This document shows positions 8,484 to 18,741 of a stretch of DNA of 64,000 nucleotides, one piece after another (position 1 is the stretch's first letter; each line of letters opens with the position of its first letter). The position numbers were made by a program, and so were the translations under genes. Location of the stretch: assembly GCF_002261335.1 (NCBI RefSeq), contig NZ_NEVL01000004.1, forward strand, positions 186,001 to 250,000, given 5' to 3'. Source of the stretch: Bordetella genomosp. 1. Lineage in GTDB: Bacteria; Pseudomonadota; Gammaproteobacteria; Burkholderiales; Burkholderiaceae_B. The notes beneath the pieces are model-generated. The model saw only the letters and a list, made by a program, of their open reading frames with translations, was not told where the DNA came from and did not search any database.

Positions 8484-9440
8484 ATGACGACCAAGCAACG
8501 CATCATCCAGGTCGGCTCGTATGCCGGCTCGCCCTCCGCCAACGACCGCCTGGCCGAAGGCTACGACGTGTTCGAGCTCTGGAAGCACGAAGACCGCAAG
8601 GCCGCGCTGGCACAGCACGGCAAGGGCGTGACGGCGCTCGTCACCTCGGCCAGCTATGGTGCGACGGCCGAGCTGATGGATGCCCTGCCCGACCTGAAGG
8701 CGATCTGCAGCTGGGGCGTGGGCTACGAAACCATCGACGTCGCCGCCGCCAAGGCGCGCGGCATCCAGGTCAGCAACACCCCCGACGTGCTCACGGACTG
8801 CGTGGCCGACCTGGCCTGGGGCCTGCTCATCGCCGCGGCGCGCCGCATCGGCCAGGGCGAACGGTTCGTGCGCGACGGCAAGTGGGGCCAGATTCACGGC
8901 AGCATCCCGCTCGGCATGCGCGTGAGCGGCAAGAAGCTCGGCATCGTGGGCCTGGGCCGCATCGGCGAGGCCATCGCCCGCCGCGGGCTGGGCTTCGACA
9001 TGGAAGTGCGCTACCACAACCGCCGCCAGCGCGACGACGTGGACTACGGCTACGAGGCCACCCTCACCGGCCTGGCGGAGTGGGCCGACTTCCTGGTGGT
9101 GGCCACCGTCGGCGGCGCACAGACGCGCCACCTCGTCGGCCGCGAGGCGCTGGAAGCGCTCGGCCCCAAGGGCATCATCGTGAACATCGCACGCGGCCCG
9201 GTGATCGACGAGGCCGCCATGACCGAGGCGCTGCAGAGCGGCAAGCTCGGTTTCGCCGCGCTCGACGTGTTCGAACACGAGCCCAAGGTGCCCGAGGCGC
9301 TGCGCAGCGGCGACCAGACCGTGGTCCTGCCACACATCGGCAGCGCCACCTACGAGACCCGTCTCGCCATGGAAGACCTGATGCTGGCCAACCTGAAGGC
9401 CTTCTTCGACACCGGCCGCGTCATCACGCCGGCCGAATAG
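8484..9440 (+). CDS. D-isomer-specific 2-hydroxyacid dehydrogenase
   Basis: The 318-residue protein has the two-domain D-2-hydroxyacid dehydrogenase layout. The Rossmann motif GIVGLGRIGEAIARR lies in the middle, and the catalytic Arg is in VNIARGPVIDE, the Glu in VFEHEPKVPE and the His in VLPHIGSATYE. Such enzymes (glyoxylate/hydroxypyruvate reductase group) interconvert 2-oxo and D-2-hydroxy acids with NAD(P)H. It is last in the rightward operon and ends in a strong terminator. Together with the aldolases and Ldh-family enzyme across the divergent promoter it suggests breakdown of a hydroxylated carboxylic acid. It resembles the enzyme at 54317-55282, about 320 residues, in nearly every motif. 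Confidence 0.93.
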   Translation: MTTKQRIIQVGSYAGSPSANDRLAEGYDVFELWKHEDRKAALAQHGKGVTALVTSASYGATAELMDALPDLKAICSWGVGYETIDVAAAKARGIQVSNTPDVLTDCVADLAWGLLIAAARRIGQGERFVRDGKWGQIHGSIPLGMRVSGKKLGIVGLGRIGEAIARRGLGFDMEVRYHNRRQRDDVDYGYEATLTGLAEWADFLVVATVGGAQTRHLVGREALEALGPKGIIVNIARGPVIDEAAMTEALQSGKLGFAALDVFEHEPKVPEALRSGDQTVVLPHIGSATYETRLAMEDLMLANLKAFFDTGRVITPAE

Positions 9441-9462
9441 GCCGGGCGCGAGCGCCATGCAA

Positions 9463-9496
9463 AAAGCCGCTGGCAAGACCAGCGGCTTTGTTTTTT
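9463..9496 (+). terminator. Rho-independent terminator
   Basis: An 11-bp perfect stem (9463-9473 with 9479-9489, loop CAAGA) is followed by TTTGTTTTTT. It closes the Bug-Bug-dehydrogenase operon; the DUF3579 gene converges on it. Confidence 0.88.
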
Positions 9497-9553
9497 GCGC
9501 GGCCGCGCGCGGCCCGCCGCCGGCGCGAACGGCACGGGCGCCGTCCGCGGACC

Positions 9554-9844
9554 TCAGATCTCGCGTTCTTCGGTCTTGAGCTGGTTGTCGCGGGCGAAGT
9601 CGACCACGAACTTGTAGGCGAGCGGTTCGAGCTCGCGCAGGCGCAGGTCGACCACGATGCCGCGCACGCCGTCGATCACGACAGGCAGCACATACGGGGA
9701 GTAGGTCAGGTGGTTGCCGGCGGAGCCGGGCGGGCGGAACTGGGCCATGACGCCGGCGAGACGTTCGGCCCAGTCACTGGGGCGGAAGCGCGACCCGCTC
9801 TCGGTAACGCCATGAATTACGAATTGTTTGACGCGATTTGCCAT
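9554..9844 (-). CDS. DUF3579 domain protein
   Basis: The 96-residue protein matches the DUF3579 family found in betaproteobacteria, commonly next to the arginine biosynthesis genes as here. The visible pattern is KQFVIHGVTESGSRFRPSDWAERLAG, then SPYVLPVVIDGVRGIVVD and a final helix LEPLAYKFVVDFARDNQL. No signal peptide or membrane segment. Function is unknown; a basic, compact fold with a surface Trp is all that can be said. It is divergent from argD, start codons 180 bases apart, and may share its control region. Confidence 0.85.
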   Translation of the reverse strand: MANRVKQFVIHGVTESGSRFRPSDWAERLAGVMAQFRPPGSAGNHLTYSPYVLPVVIDGVRGIVVDLRLRELEPLAYKFVVDFARDNQLKTEEREI

Positions 9845-9936
9845 GGATTCTTCACTGCGGGCTGCGCGCGCGGACGCCGGATCGGCCGCGTCTCAAACAT
9901 GCGACCCGCGCCGCGAATTGTATATGATTGATCCTT

Positions 9937-9977
9937 TGGTCTCCTGACAGCTCCGTGTAACGGGGGCCACAAGACCA
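9937..9977 (+). promoter_or_regulatory. Structured 5' leader of argD
   Basis: A nested hairpin is visible: outer stem 9937-9942 with 9972-9977 (6 bp), inner stem 9951-9956 with 9960-9965 (6 bp including one G-U) and a GTA loop. A TATGAT hexamer at 9923-9928 would start transcription around 9935, at the foot of the hairpin. A second small stem, CCTGT with ACGGG, follows near 9986-9999. This may be an arginine-responsive or processing element; that role is inferred from position only. Confidence 0.4.
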
Positions 9978-10023
9978 GCCAACCTCCTGTTTTTACGGGA
10001 AGTTTTTCGTGGAGTGCAACGCG

Positions 10024-11205
10024 ATGTCTACGCCTTTGGCCAATATCTACTCGCGCCTGCCCGTGTCGTTCACGCATGGCAAGGGCGTCTGGCTCTGGGA
10101 TCCGCAAGGCCGCAAGTATCTCGACGCCCTCGCCGGCATCGGCGTTTCCTGCCTGGGCCACGACCACCCCGGCCTGGTCGGCGCGATCGCCGAGCAGGCC
10201 GCGCGCGTCATCCACACCTCGAACATCTACGAGGTGCCGCAGCAGACCGAGCTGGCCGCCCGCCTCAATGCCCTGTCGGGCATGCAGGAAGTGGCGTTCA
10301 ACAACTCCGGCTCCGAGGCCAACGAGGCCGCCATCAAGCTGGCGCGCTACTACGGCTATAAAAACGGCAACACCCACGCGCACATCATCACGATGGACTC
10401 GTCGTGGCACGGCCGCACGCTGGGCACGCTGGCCGCCACCGGCAGCGAGAAGGCGCGCAAGGGCTTCGAGCCCCTGCCCACCGGCTTCATCCAGGTGCCC
10501 TACAACGACCTCGCCGCCGTGCGCGCCGCGGGCGACCGCGAGCCGCGCGTCACCGCCGTGCTGCTCGAAGTGCTGCAGGGCGAAGGCGGCATCCGCCCCG
10601 GCGACACCGCCTATCTGCGCGAGCTGCGTGCGCTCTGCACCGAACGCGGCTGGCTGCTGATGATCGACGAGGTCCAGTCGGGCATCGGCCGCACCGGCAA
10701 GTGGTTCGCCCACCAGTGGGCCGGCATCGAGCCCGACGTGATCACGCTGGCCAAGGGCCTGGCGGGCGGCGTGCCGATCGGCGCCATGCTGGCGCGCGGC
10801 CCGGCCGCCGGCGTCTTCACCCCGGGCAGCCACGGCACCACGTTCGGCGGCGGTCCGCTGGCGTGCGCGGCCGGCCTGGCCGTGCTGGATGCGATCGAAC
10901 AGCAAGACCTGCTGGCCAACGCCGAACGCGTGGGCGAGCACCTGAAACAGGCCCTGGCCAGCGCGCTGGCCGGCCTGCCCGGCGTCACCGAGGTCCGCGG
11001 CCGCGGCCTCATGCTGGGCATCGAACTGGCCCGCCCCTGCGGCATCCTGGCGCTGCGCGCCATGGAGGCGGGCCTGCTCATCAACGTGACGCGCGACAAG
11101 GTCGTGCGCCTGCTGCCGCCGCTCATCCTCACCCAATCCGAGGCCGACCAGATCGTCGCGATCCTGGTGCCCCTCATCAAACAGTTCCTGGCCGAACAAG
11201 CATAA
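10024..11205 (+). CDS. argD: Acetylornithine transaminase
   Basis: The 393-residue PLP enzyme transfers an amino group between glutamate and N-acetylglutamate semialdehyde, the fourth step of arginine synthesis. Class III aminotransferase marks are present: NSGSEANEAAIKLARYY (phosphate cup), SWHGRTLGTLAATG, the Asp in LLMIDEVQSGIGRTGKWFAH that contacts the pyridine nitrogen, and the Schiff-base Lys in ITLAKGLAGGVPIGAM. ATG 10024 follows GGAG by nine bases. argF starts 55 bases downstream and argG 175 bases after that, so this is an arginine gene set; the cluster position makes ArgD more likely than a general omega-transaminase. Confidence 0.93.
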   Translation: MSTPLANIYSRLPVSFTHGKGVWLWDPQGRKYLDALAGIGVSCLGHDHPGLVGAIAEQAARVIHTSNIYEVPQQTELAARLNALSGMQEVAFNNSGSEANEAAIKLARYYGYKNGNTHAHIITMDSSWHGRTLGTLAATGSEKARKGFEPLPTGFIQVPYNDLAAVRAAGDREPRVTAVLLEVLQGEGGIRPGDTAYLRELRALCTERGWLLMIDEVQSGIGRTGKWFAHQWAGIEPDVITLAKGLAGGVPIGAMLARGPAAGVFTPGSHGTTFGGGPLACAAGLAVLDAIEQQDLLANAERVGEHLKQALASALAGLPGVTEVRGRGLMLGIELARPCGILALRAMEAGLLINVTRDKVVRLLPPLILTQSEADQIVAILVPLIKQFLAEQA

Positions 11206-11260
11206 TGAACCGCAGGCGGCGCCACGAGCGCCAGCCCGCGACTGACCTGTGACTTCCAAC

Positions 11261-12202
11261 ATGACTCCTCCCTCGAATCAAAACGGCCCGCTGCGGCATT
11301 TCCTGCAGTTCAAAGACCTCTCCGCCGCCGAGATCGGCTACGTGCTCGAACGCGCCCGCATCATCAAGGCGAAGTTCAAGCGCTACGAACCCCACATGCC
11401 GCTGCACGACCGCACGCTGGCCATGGTGTTCGAGAAGGCCAGCACCCGCACCCGCGTGTCGTTCGAGGCCGGCATGTACCAGATGGGCGGATCGGTCATC
11501 AACCTGACCTCCAACGATTCGCAGCTCGGCCGCTCCGAGCCGATCGAAGACACCGCGCGCGTGATCTCGCGCATGGTCGACATCGTGATGATCCGCACCT
11601 TCGAGCAGACCCGCATCGAGCGCTTCGCGTCGCACTCGCGCGTGCCGGTGATCAACGGCCTGACCAACGAGTTCCATCCCTGCCAGATCCTGGCCGACCT
11701 GTTCACCTACATCGAGCACCGCGGCCCGATCACCGGCAAGGTGGTGGCCTGGGTGGGCGACGCCAACAACATGTCGTACACCTGGCTGCAGGCCGCCGAG
11801 CTGCTCGGCTTCACGCTGCACGTGTCCACGCCGGCCGGCTACGAGCTCGAACCCGCGCGCATCGGCAACCCCTCGCCCGCCGTCCTCAAGCAGTTCAAGG
11901 ACCCGATGCAGGCCTGCCAGGGCGCGCACCTGGTCACGACCGACGTCTGGACCAGCATGGGCTACGAGGCCGAGAACGAAGAGCGCCGTGCCGCCTTCGC
12001 CGACTGGTGCGTGGACGCCGAGATGATGGCCGTGGCCGATCCCGAGGCCGTGTTCATGCACTGCCTGCCGGCCCACCGCGGCGAGGAAGTCACCGGCGAG
12101 GTGATCGACGGCCCGCAGAGCGTGGTCTGGGACGAAGCGGAAAACCGCATGCACGTGCAGAAGGCCCTGATGGAGTTCCTGCTGCTGGGCCAGCTGCCCT
12201 GA
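11261..12202 (+). CDS. argF: Ornithine carbamoyltransferase
   Basis: The protein joins carbamoyl phosphate and ornithine to citrulline. Signature segments are the carbamoyl-phosphate loop FEKASTRTRVSFEAG, the ornithine loop region NGLTNEFHPCQILADL, VGDANNMSYTWLQAAELLG, and the catalytic Cys in FMHCLPAHRGEEVT. The ATG at 11261 gives 313 residues; a GTG at 11249 would add four and neither has a convincing ribosome site, so the start is uncertain by 12 bases. It follows argD by 55 bases and is probably co-transcribed and translated after it. Confidence 0.96.
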   Translation: MTPPSNQNGPLRHFLQFKDLSAAEIGYVLERARIIKAKFKRYEPHMPLHDRTLAMVFEKASTRTRVSFEAGMYQMGGSVINLTSNDSQLGRSEPIEDTARVISRMVDIVMIRTFEQTRIERFASHSRVPVINGLTNEFHPCQILADLFTYIEHRGPITGKVVAWVGDANNMSYTWLQAAELLGFTLHVSTPAGYELEPARIGNPSPAVLKQFKDPMQACQGAHLVTTDVWTSMGYEAENEERRAAFADWCVDAEMMAVADPEAVFMHCLPAHRGEEVTGEVIDGPQSVVWDEAENRMHVQKALMEFLLLGQLP

Positions 12203-12291
12203 CGCGGGCACGGCCGGGCGCCGTCTCCGTCCCCGAGGCGCCCGCGCCCGGGACGGGCGGCGGCCGGGCCGTCACAAAAGCGTTAAAATAG

Positions 12292-13719
<1,428 letters not shown>

Positions 13720-13736
13720 GCCTTGCCGCGCACGAG

Positions 13737-13767
13737 AAAAACCGGGTCGCTCGACCCGGTTTTTTTT
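13737..13767 (+). terminator. Rho-independent terminator after argG
   Basis: A 12-bp perfect stem (13738-13749 with 13752-13763, two-base loop) overlaps and leads into eight Ts. A-rich sequence on the other side would allow weak function leftward, but no leftward gene ends here. Confidence 0.9.
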
Positions 13768-13862
13768 CGTCCCAAGCCGCCCGCCGCGCGACTTGGCGCC
13801 ATCGCGGCGCGGAACCACTGATGCGGCCCTTTAAAAGCGACAGTGTTTTTCATACAAAACAT

Positions 13863-13890
13863 TAAAGACCCGCTGGCGGACTGACGTTAA
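13863..13890 (+). promoter_or_regulatory. Candidate FliA (sigma28) promoter of the chemoreceptor gene
   Basis: TAAAGACC at 13863-13870 and GACGTTAA at 13883-13890 resemble the flagellar sigma28 elements TAAAGTTT and GCCGATAA, with a 12-base spacer against the usual 11. It lies 51 bases before the chemoreceptor ATG. Chemoreceptors are often FliA-dependent; the match itself is only partial. Confidence 0.33.
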
Positions 13891-13941
13891 GGGAGCGCGG
13901 CCCTCCCCTTCGTTTCCGGGCCGCGTCGAACAGGACCCGTC

Positions 13942-15558
13942 ATGCCCCGCTTAACGCTTCGTCAAAAACTCTGGATTCCCCTGGCCATGGCCTGGCTCGG
14001 CCTGCTGGCCGTCACCGTCTTCAACGCCTACCAGGCCCGCTCGCTGCAGATGGGCGAACGCCGCCAGGATCTGTCCAACCTCGCCGAAGCCGCCCACAGC
14101 CTCATCGTCGAATCGATGAAGCAGGTCGAGCAAGGCAAGCTCACGCAGGCGCAGGGCCGCCAGCAGGCCATCGAACGCGTGGCCTCGCTGCGCTACGGCA
14201 GCGACGGCTACGTGACGCTGACCGACGCGCAGTCGAACATCGTCGTGCACCCCATCAACGCCAGCCTGAACGGCAAGAACATGTCGAGCTTCCGCGACGC
14301 CAAGGGCGGCGCGCTGTACGGCGACATCGCCCGCGCCGGCAGCTCGACGGCGGGCAACGGCTACATCGAATACTGGTGGCCGCGCCCGGGCGCCAAGGAA
14401 GCCAGCCCCAAGCTCGGCTACGTGCAGCGCTACAAGCCGTTCGAGTGGGACATCATCGTCGGCACCTACATGGACGACATCGAAGCCACCTTCCAGCGCT
14501 CGCTGCTGGAGTCGATCGGCCTGCTGGTCGTGCTCGGCGTGGCCATCTCCTTCATCGGCGCGCTGGTGGTCCGCAGCATCCACCGCTCGGTCGGCGGCGA
14601 ACCCGACACGGCCGCGCAGATCGCCGGCCGCATCGCCGCGGGCGACCTGACCACCCAGGTCACCCTGCGTGAAGGCGACCGGGAAAGCGTGATGGCGGCC
14701 ATCGCCCACATGCGCGACCGTCTGGCCGACACCGTGGGCCAGATCCAGTCCGCGGCCGGCTCGATCGATTCGGCCGCGCGCGAGATCTCCGCCGGCAACA
14801 CCGACCTGTCGTCGCGCACCGAGCAACAGGCGGCCTCGCTCGAGGAAACCGCGTCCAGCATGGAAGAGCTGACCTCGACCGTGCGGCAGAACGCGGACAA
14901 CGCCCGCCAGGCCAGCGAACTCGCCAGCCAGGCCTCCACGGTGGCCGGCCAGGGCGGCGAGGTGGTGAACCAGGTGGTCGAGAAGATGCGCGGCATCACC
15001 GCCAGCTCGCGCAAGATCGGCGACATTATCGGCGTGATCGACGGCATCGCCTTCCAGACCAACATCCTCGCGCTGAACGCCGCCGTGGAAGCGGCGCGCG
15101 CCGGCGAACAGGGCCGCGGCTTCGCCGTGGTGGCGGGCGAAGTGCGCAGCCTGGCGCAGCGCAGCGCCAGCGCGGCGCGCGAGATCAAGGACCTGATCGG
15201 CGAATCGGTCGGCCAGGTGGAAAGCGGCTCCGCGCTGGTGGAACAGGCCGGCGCCACCATCGAGGAAGTGGTGCAGGCCGTGCACCGCGTCACCGGCATC
15301 ATGAGCGAGATCGCGCAGGCCTCGTCGGAGCAGACGCGCGGCCTCGAGGAGGTCAACCGGGCCGTCTCGCAGATGGACGACGTGACGCAGCAGAACGCCG
15401 CCCTGGTCGAGCAGGCCGCGGCGGCAGCCGCCTCGCTGGAAGACCAGGCGCAGCACCTGCAGCGCGCCGTGGCGATCTTCCGTCTGGGCCACGTCCAGGC
15501 CGTGAGCGCCGTGCCCGCGGGCCGCGCCCAGCTGGGCTGGGACCCGCAGGCCGCCTGA
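13942..15558 (+). CDS. Methyl-accepting chemotaxis protein with single Cache (sCache_2) sensor
   Basis: This 538-residue inner-membrane chemoreceptor has, in order: a short basic N-terminus; TM1 at about 10-28; a periplasmic sCache_2 domain at about 35-185, with [25 protein letters not shown] typical of that fold; TM2 at about 190-212; a HAMP linker; and the coiled-coil signalling domain. The hairpin tip reads [24 protein letters not shown], with Glu-rich methylation helices on both sides. The C-terminus ([11 protein letters not shown]) has no NWETF-type CheR tether. sCache_2 domains often bind small carboxylates, which suits an organism rich in Bug receptors, but the ligand is unknown. It is monocistronic between two terminators. 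Confidence 0.95.
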   Translation: MPRLTLRQKLWIPLAMAWLGLLAVTVFNAYQARSLQMGERRQDLSNLAEAAHSLIVESMKQVEQGKLTQAQGRQQAIERVASLRYGSDGYVTLTDAQSNIVVHPINASLNGKNMSSFRDAKGGALYGDIARAGSSTAGNGYIEYWWPRPGAKEASPKLGYVQRYKPFEWDIIVGTYMDDIEATFQRSLLESIGLLVVLGVAISFIGALVVRSIHRSVGGEPDTAAQIAGRIAAGDLTTQVTLREGDRESVMAAIAHMRDRLADTVGQIQSAAGSIDSAAREISAGNTDLSSRTEQQAASLEETASSMEELTSTVRQNADNARQASELASQASTVAGQGGEVVNQVVEKMRGITASSRKIGDIIGVIDGIAFQTNILALNAAVEAARAGEQGRGFAVVAGEVRSLAQRSASAAREIKDLIGESVGQVESGSALVEQAGATIEEVVQAVHRVTGIMSEIAQASSEQTRGLEEVNRAVSQMDDVTQQNAALVEQAAAAAASLEDQAQHLQRAVAIFRLGHVQAVSAVPAGRAQLGWDPQAA

Positions 15559-15575
15559 CGCCCCTGCCCTGCACG

Positions 15576-15609
15576 AAAAAAAAACGGCGGCCCAGGGGCC
15601 GCCGTTTTT
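15576..15609. terminator. Bidirectional terminator between chemoreceptor and kup
   Basis: A 10-bp stem (15584-15593 with 15596-15605) is flanked by nine As on the left and five Ts on the right. It therefore ends the rightward chemoreceptor gene and the leftward kup operon, whose stop is at 15659. Confidence 0.88.
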
Positions 15610-15658
15610 GCTGGCGCCACGCCCGCGCCGCACGCGCTGCGGCGCCGGCACGGCGTGC

Positions 15659-17569
15659 TCAGAGCTCGACCTGCATGCCCATTTCGACCACCCGGTTGGG
15701 CGGGATCTTGAAGAACTTGGTGCTGCGCGTGGAGTTGCGCGCCAGGAACGAGAACAGCGCCCGGCGCCAGCCGAACATGGCCGGCCGGCGCGCCGCCACC
15801 ACCGTCTGGCGCGACAGATAGAACGAGGTGCGCATCGGCTCCAGGTCGATCTCCGGATAGGCCTCGGTGACCTCGCGCAGCACCTCCGGCACGTCCGGAT
15901 CCTCCTTGAAGCCGTAGTGGATCACCACGGTCCAGCTCGAGGCGCTGATCTTGTTGACGCTGAAGCGCTCCTCCACGCTCACGTACGGCACGTCGGCCAC
16001 GCGGATGGTGAGGAAGATCACGTGGTCGTGCAGCACCTTGTTGTGCTTGAGGTTGTGCAGCAGCGCGGGCGGCACGTTGTCGGGATTCATCGTCATGAAG
16101 ATGGCCGTGCCGTGCACCCGCGCGGGCGGGTAGGTCTCGAGCTGCTCCATGAACGAGGCCAGCGGCTGGCGATCGCGCGCCTGCATGTCGGCCAGCAGGT
16201 GCCGGCCGCGCCGCCACGTCATCATGAGCGTGAACACCACGATGCCCACCGCCAGCGGCAGCCAGCCGCCCTCGTGGATCTTGAAGATGTTGGCGCCGAA
16301 CAGCAGGATGTCGACCACCAGCAGGATGCTCAGCGTCACCATCCACAGCGCGCGCTTGCCGCCGGTGCTGCCGCGCGGCAGCACCGCGAAGGCCAGCACG
16401 GAGGTCGTGAGCATGGTGCCGGTCACGGCAAAGCCGTAGGCCGCGGCCAGGCTTTCGGAATCGCGGAACAGCACCACCAGCACCAGCACCGCGCACAGCA
16501 GCAGCGCATTGACCTGCGGCAGGTAGATCTGGCCCTTCTCCACCGCCGAGGTGTGCAGGATCTGCATGCGCGGCCAGAAGCCCAGCTGGACCGCCTGGCG
16601 CGTGACCGAGTACGCGCCCGAGATCACCGCCTGCGAGGCCACCACGGTGGCGATCGTGGCGAGCCCGACGAGCGGGACCAGGCCCCAGTCGGGCGCCATC
16701 AGGAAGAAGGGATTGCGGATCGCGGTGGGATCGCGCAGCAGCAGCGCGCCCTGGCCGAAATAGCAGAGCGTGAGCGCCGGCAGCACCATCGAGAACCAGG
16801 CGCGCCGGATCGCCGGCCGGCCGAAGTGGCCCATGTCGGCGTACAGCGCCTCGGCGCCGGTGAGCGCCAGCACCACCGCGCCGAGCAGCAGGAAGCTCAT
16901 CAGCGGCGCCTCCGCGATGAAGCGCAGGCCCCAGACCGGATTGAGCGCCTGCAGCACCTGCGGCGTCTGCCAGATCTGCCAGCCGCCCAGCACCGCCAGC
17001 ACGAGGAACCACACGCCCATCACGGGGCCGAACAGCTTGCCCATGGCGCCGGTGCCGTGCGACTGGATCATGAACAGCGCGACCAGCACGATGAGCGCCA
17101 GCGGCACCACCCACGGGTCGAGCGTGTGCGACACCACGCCGATGCCCTCCAGCGCGGAGAGCACCGAGATGGCGGGCGTGATCATGCTGTCGCCGTAGAA
17201 CAGCGCGGCCCCGAAGATCCCCAGCACGATGAGCAGCCAGCGCAGCCGCCCTTCGCGCCCGCGCACCGCCAGCTCGAGCAGCGCCAGCGTGCCGCCCTCG
17301 CCGCGATTGTCGGCGCGCAGCACCAGCATCACGTACTTGAACGACACCACCAGCATCAGCAGCCAGAACAGGATCGACAGCACGCCGAGGATGTGGGCGG
17401 GCTCGAGGTCGGCGAAGCCGGTGAGGCAGGCGCGCAGCGTGTAGAGCGGGCTGGTGCCGATGTCGCCGTACACCACGCCCAGCGCGCCCAGCATCAGGAC
17501 GGCCTGGCTCGACGGCGCATGCGCCGGAGTGCCCGCCACGCGCGTGGCGGATGAAGAGGACTGGCTCAT
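15659..17569 (-). CDS. kup: Kup-family potassium uptake permease
   Basis: The 636-residue protein is a KUP/HAK/KT proton-coupled potassium importer: GALGVVYGDIGTSPLYTLRA near residues 28-47 is diagnostic. About twelve membrane segments follow, with VYGDSMITPAISVLSALEG-type and GALLLRDP motifs, then a roughly 180-residue cytoplasmic tail. ATG 17569 overlaps the kinase TGA (ATGA), and there is no Shine-Dalgarno of its own, so it should be translated by coupling to the histidine kinase gene; an in-frame extension to 17674 is rejected. Coupling of a constitutive-type K+ permease to a two-component system is unusual: the known K+ sensor pair KdpDE drives kdpFABC instead. Control by K+ or osmolarity is an inference. 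Confidence 0.95.
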   Translation of the reverse strand: MSQSSSSATRVAGTPAHAPSSQAVLMLGALGVVYGDIGTSPLYTLRACLTGFADLEPAHILGVLSILFWLLMLVVSFKYVMLVLRADNRGEGGTLALLELAVRGREGRLRWLLIVLGIFGAALFYGDSMITPAISVLSALEGIGVVSHTLDPWVVPLALIVLVALFMIQSHGTGAMGKLFGPVMGVWFLVLAVLGGWQIWQTPQVLQALNPVWGLRFIAEAPLMSFLLLGAVVLALTGAEALYADMGHFGRPAIRRAWFSMVLPALTLCYFGQGALLLRDPTAIRNPFFLMAPDWGLVPLVGLATIATVVASQAVISGAYSVTRQAVQLGFWPRMQILHTSAVEKGQIYLPQVNALLLCAVLVLVVLFRDSESLAAAYGFAVTGTMLTTSVLAFAVLPRGSTGGKRALWMVTLSILLVVDILLFGANIFKIHEGGWLPLAVGIVVFTLMMTWRRGRHLLADMQARDRQPLASFMEQLETYPPARVHGTAIFMTMNPDNVPPALLHNLKHNKVLHDHVIFLTIRVADVPYVSVEERFSVNKISASSWTVVIHYGFKEDPDVPEVLREVTEAYPEIDLEPMRTSFYLSRQTVVAARRPAMFGWRRALFSFLARNSTRSTKFFKIPPNRVVEMGMQVEL

Positions 17570-18687
17570 AGGAGGCGTTCTTGACGCGTCAGTTGAGCAC
17601 CCTTGCGGGGGCCGGGAAACACCACGGACAGCCGGGTGCCGGAATACTCCGGCCGGCTCACCAGCTTCCACCATGCGCCGTGCGCATGCGCGATTTCGCG
17701 CACGATGGCCAGCCCGAGGCCGGAACCGTCGGCGGTGGCGCTGGGCGACCGGTAGAAGGCTTCGAACACGCGCTCACGCTCGTCGGGCCCGATGCCAGGA
17801 CCGTCGTCCTCGACGGTCAGCGACGGCGGATTCTCGCCCACGGTCAGCACGATGCGGCCGCCCTGCTTGCCGTAGCGCAGGGCGTTGTCGATCAGGTTGC
17901 CGAGCAGTTCGTCGAGCAGCAGCGGATCGCCGTCGATCCACACCGGATGCTCGGGCGCGGCCAGGTCGATCTCGACCTGCGACAGGCGCGCGTGCGGAAT
18001 CCATTCCGCGCCGCTGGCGCGCACCCATTCGCACAGGTCCAGGCGCAGGAAGCGATCCTGCGGGCGCGCGTTCGGGTCGGCCTTGGCCAGCACCAAAAGC
18101 TGTTGGCCGAGGCGGATCATGCGGTCGCTCACGGCCTTGATGCGCTCGGCGCGGGCCCGCACGTCGTCGGGCAACGGCCGCGCCAGCATCAGCTCCGATT
18201 CGAGCCGCAGGCCGCTGAGTGGCGTGCGCAGCTGGTGCGCCGCATGGCCGATGAAGCGGCGCTGCGCGGCCAGCGAGGCATCGAGACGCAACAGCAGATC
18301 ATTGATATGGGTGACGAGCGGCGCGATCTCGGCCGGCAGACCGGCCACGGCCATGGCCTGCATGTCGTCGATGGAACGCAGCCGGATCTCTTCGGCGAGG
18401 TGATTGACCGAGGCCAGGCCGGAGCGCACGCCCTGGATCACGACCCAGGCGAACAGCGCGACCAGCAGCACCTGGCCCACCACCATCAGCCAGAAGAAGT
18501 CTTCGAGCATCCAGACCGACATATCGATCTTGTGCGTGATGACCCAGGTGGCCGCGAGATCCAGCAGCACGAGCAGCAGGATGGGCGGCATGAGCCGCAC
18601 GACCAGGTGGCGCGCGAGCGATCCGCGCGGCAGCTTGAGCCCGCTGTGCATGGGCGGTGGCGGCAGAGGGGTCTGCGAGTCCGGCAT
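17566..18687 (-). CDS. Two-component sensor histidine kinase (TctE/QseC-like)
   Basis: The 373-residue inner-membrane kinase has TM1 at about 34-51, a very short outer loop (about 52-64, IDMSVWMLEDF), TM2 at about 65-87, a HAMP-like linker, and the HisKA helix with phospho-acceptor H151 in GHAAHQLRTPLSGL. The ATPase domain has the N box NLIDNALRYG, G1 DDGPGIG, F box FEAFYRS and G2 GSGLGLAI. The tiny periplasmic part cannot form a normal sensor domain, so the signal is probably sensed in the membrane, from inside, or via another protein. ATG 18687 is used; a TTG at 18696 is possible. It follows the regulator by 54 bases and overlaps kup by four bases. Confidence 0.93.
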   Translation of the reverse strand: MPDSQTPLPPPPMHSGLKLPRGSLARHLVVRLMPPILLLVLLDLAATWVITHKIDMSVWMLEDFFWLMVVGQVLLVALFAWVVIQGVRSGLASVNHLAEEIRLRSIDDMQAMAVAGLPAEIAPLVTHINDLLLRLDASLAAQRRFIGHAAHQLRTPLSGLRLESELMLARPLPDDVRARAERIKAVSDRMIRLGQQLLVLAKADPNARPQDRFLRLDLCEWVRASGAEWIPHARLSQVEIDLAAPEHPVWIDGDPLLLDELLGNLIDNALRYGKQGGRIVLTVGENPPSLTVEDDGPGIGPDERERVFEAFYRSPSATADGSGLGLAIVREIAHAHGAWWKLVSRPEYSGTRLSVVFPGPRKGAQLTRQERLL

Positions 18688-18741
18688 GGCGATCAACGGC
18701 GGTCAGGGATGCAGGGCATGGACCTGGTCCGCCAGGCGGCG

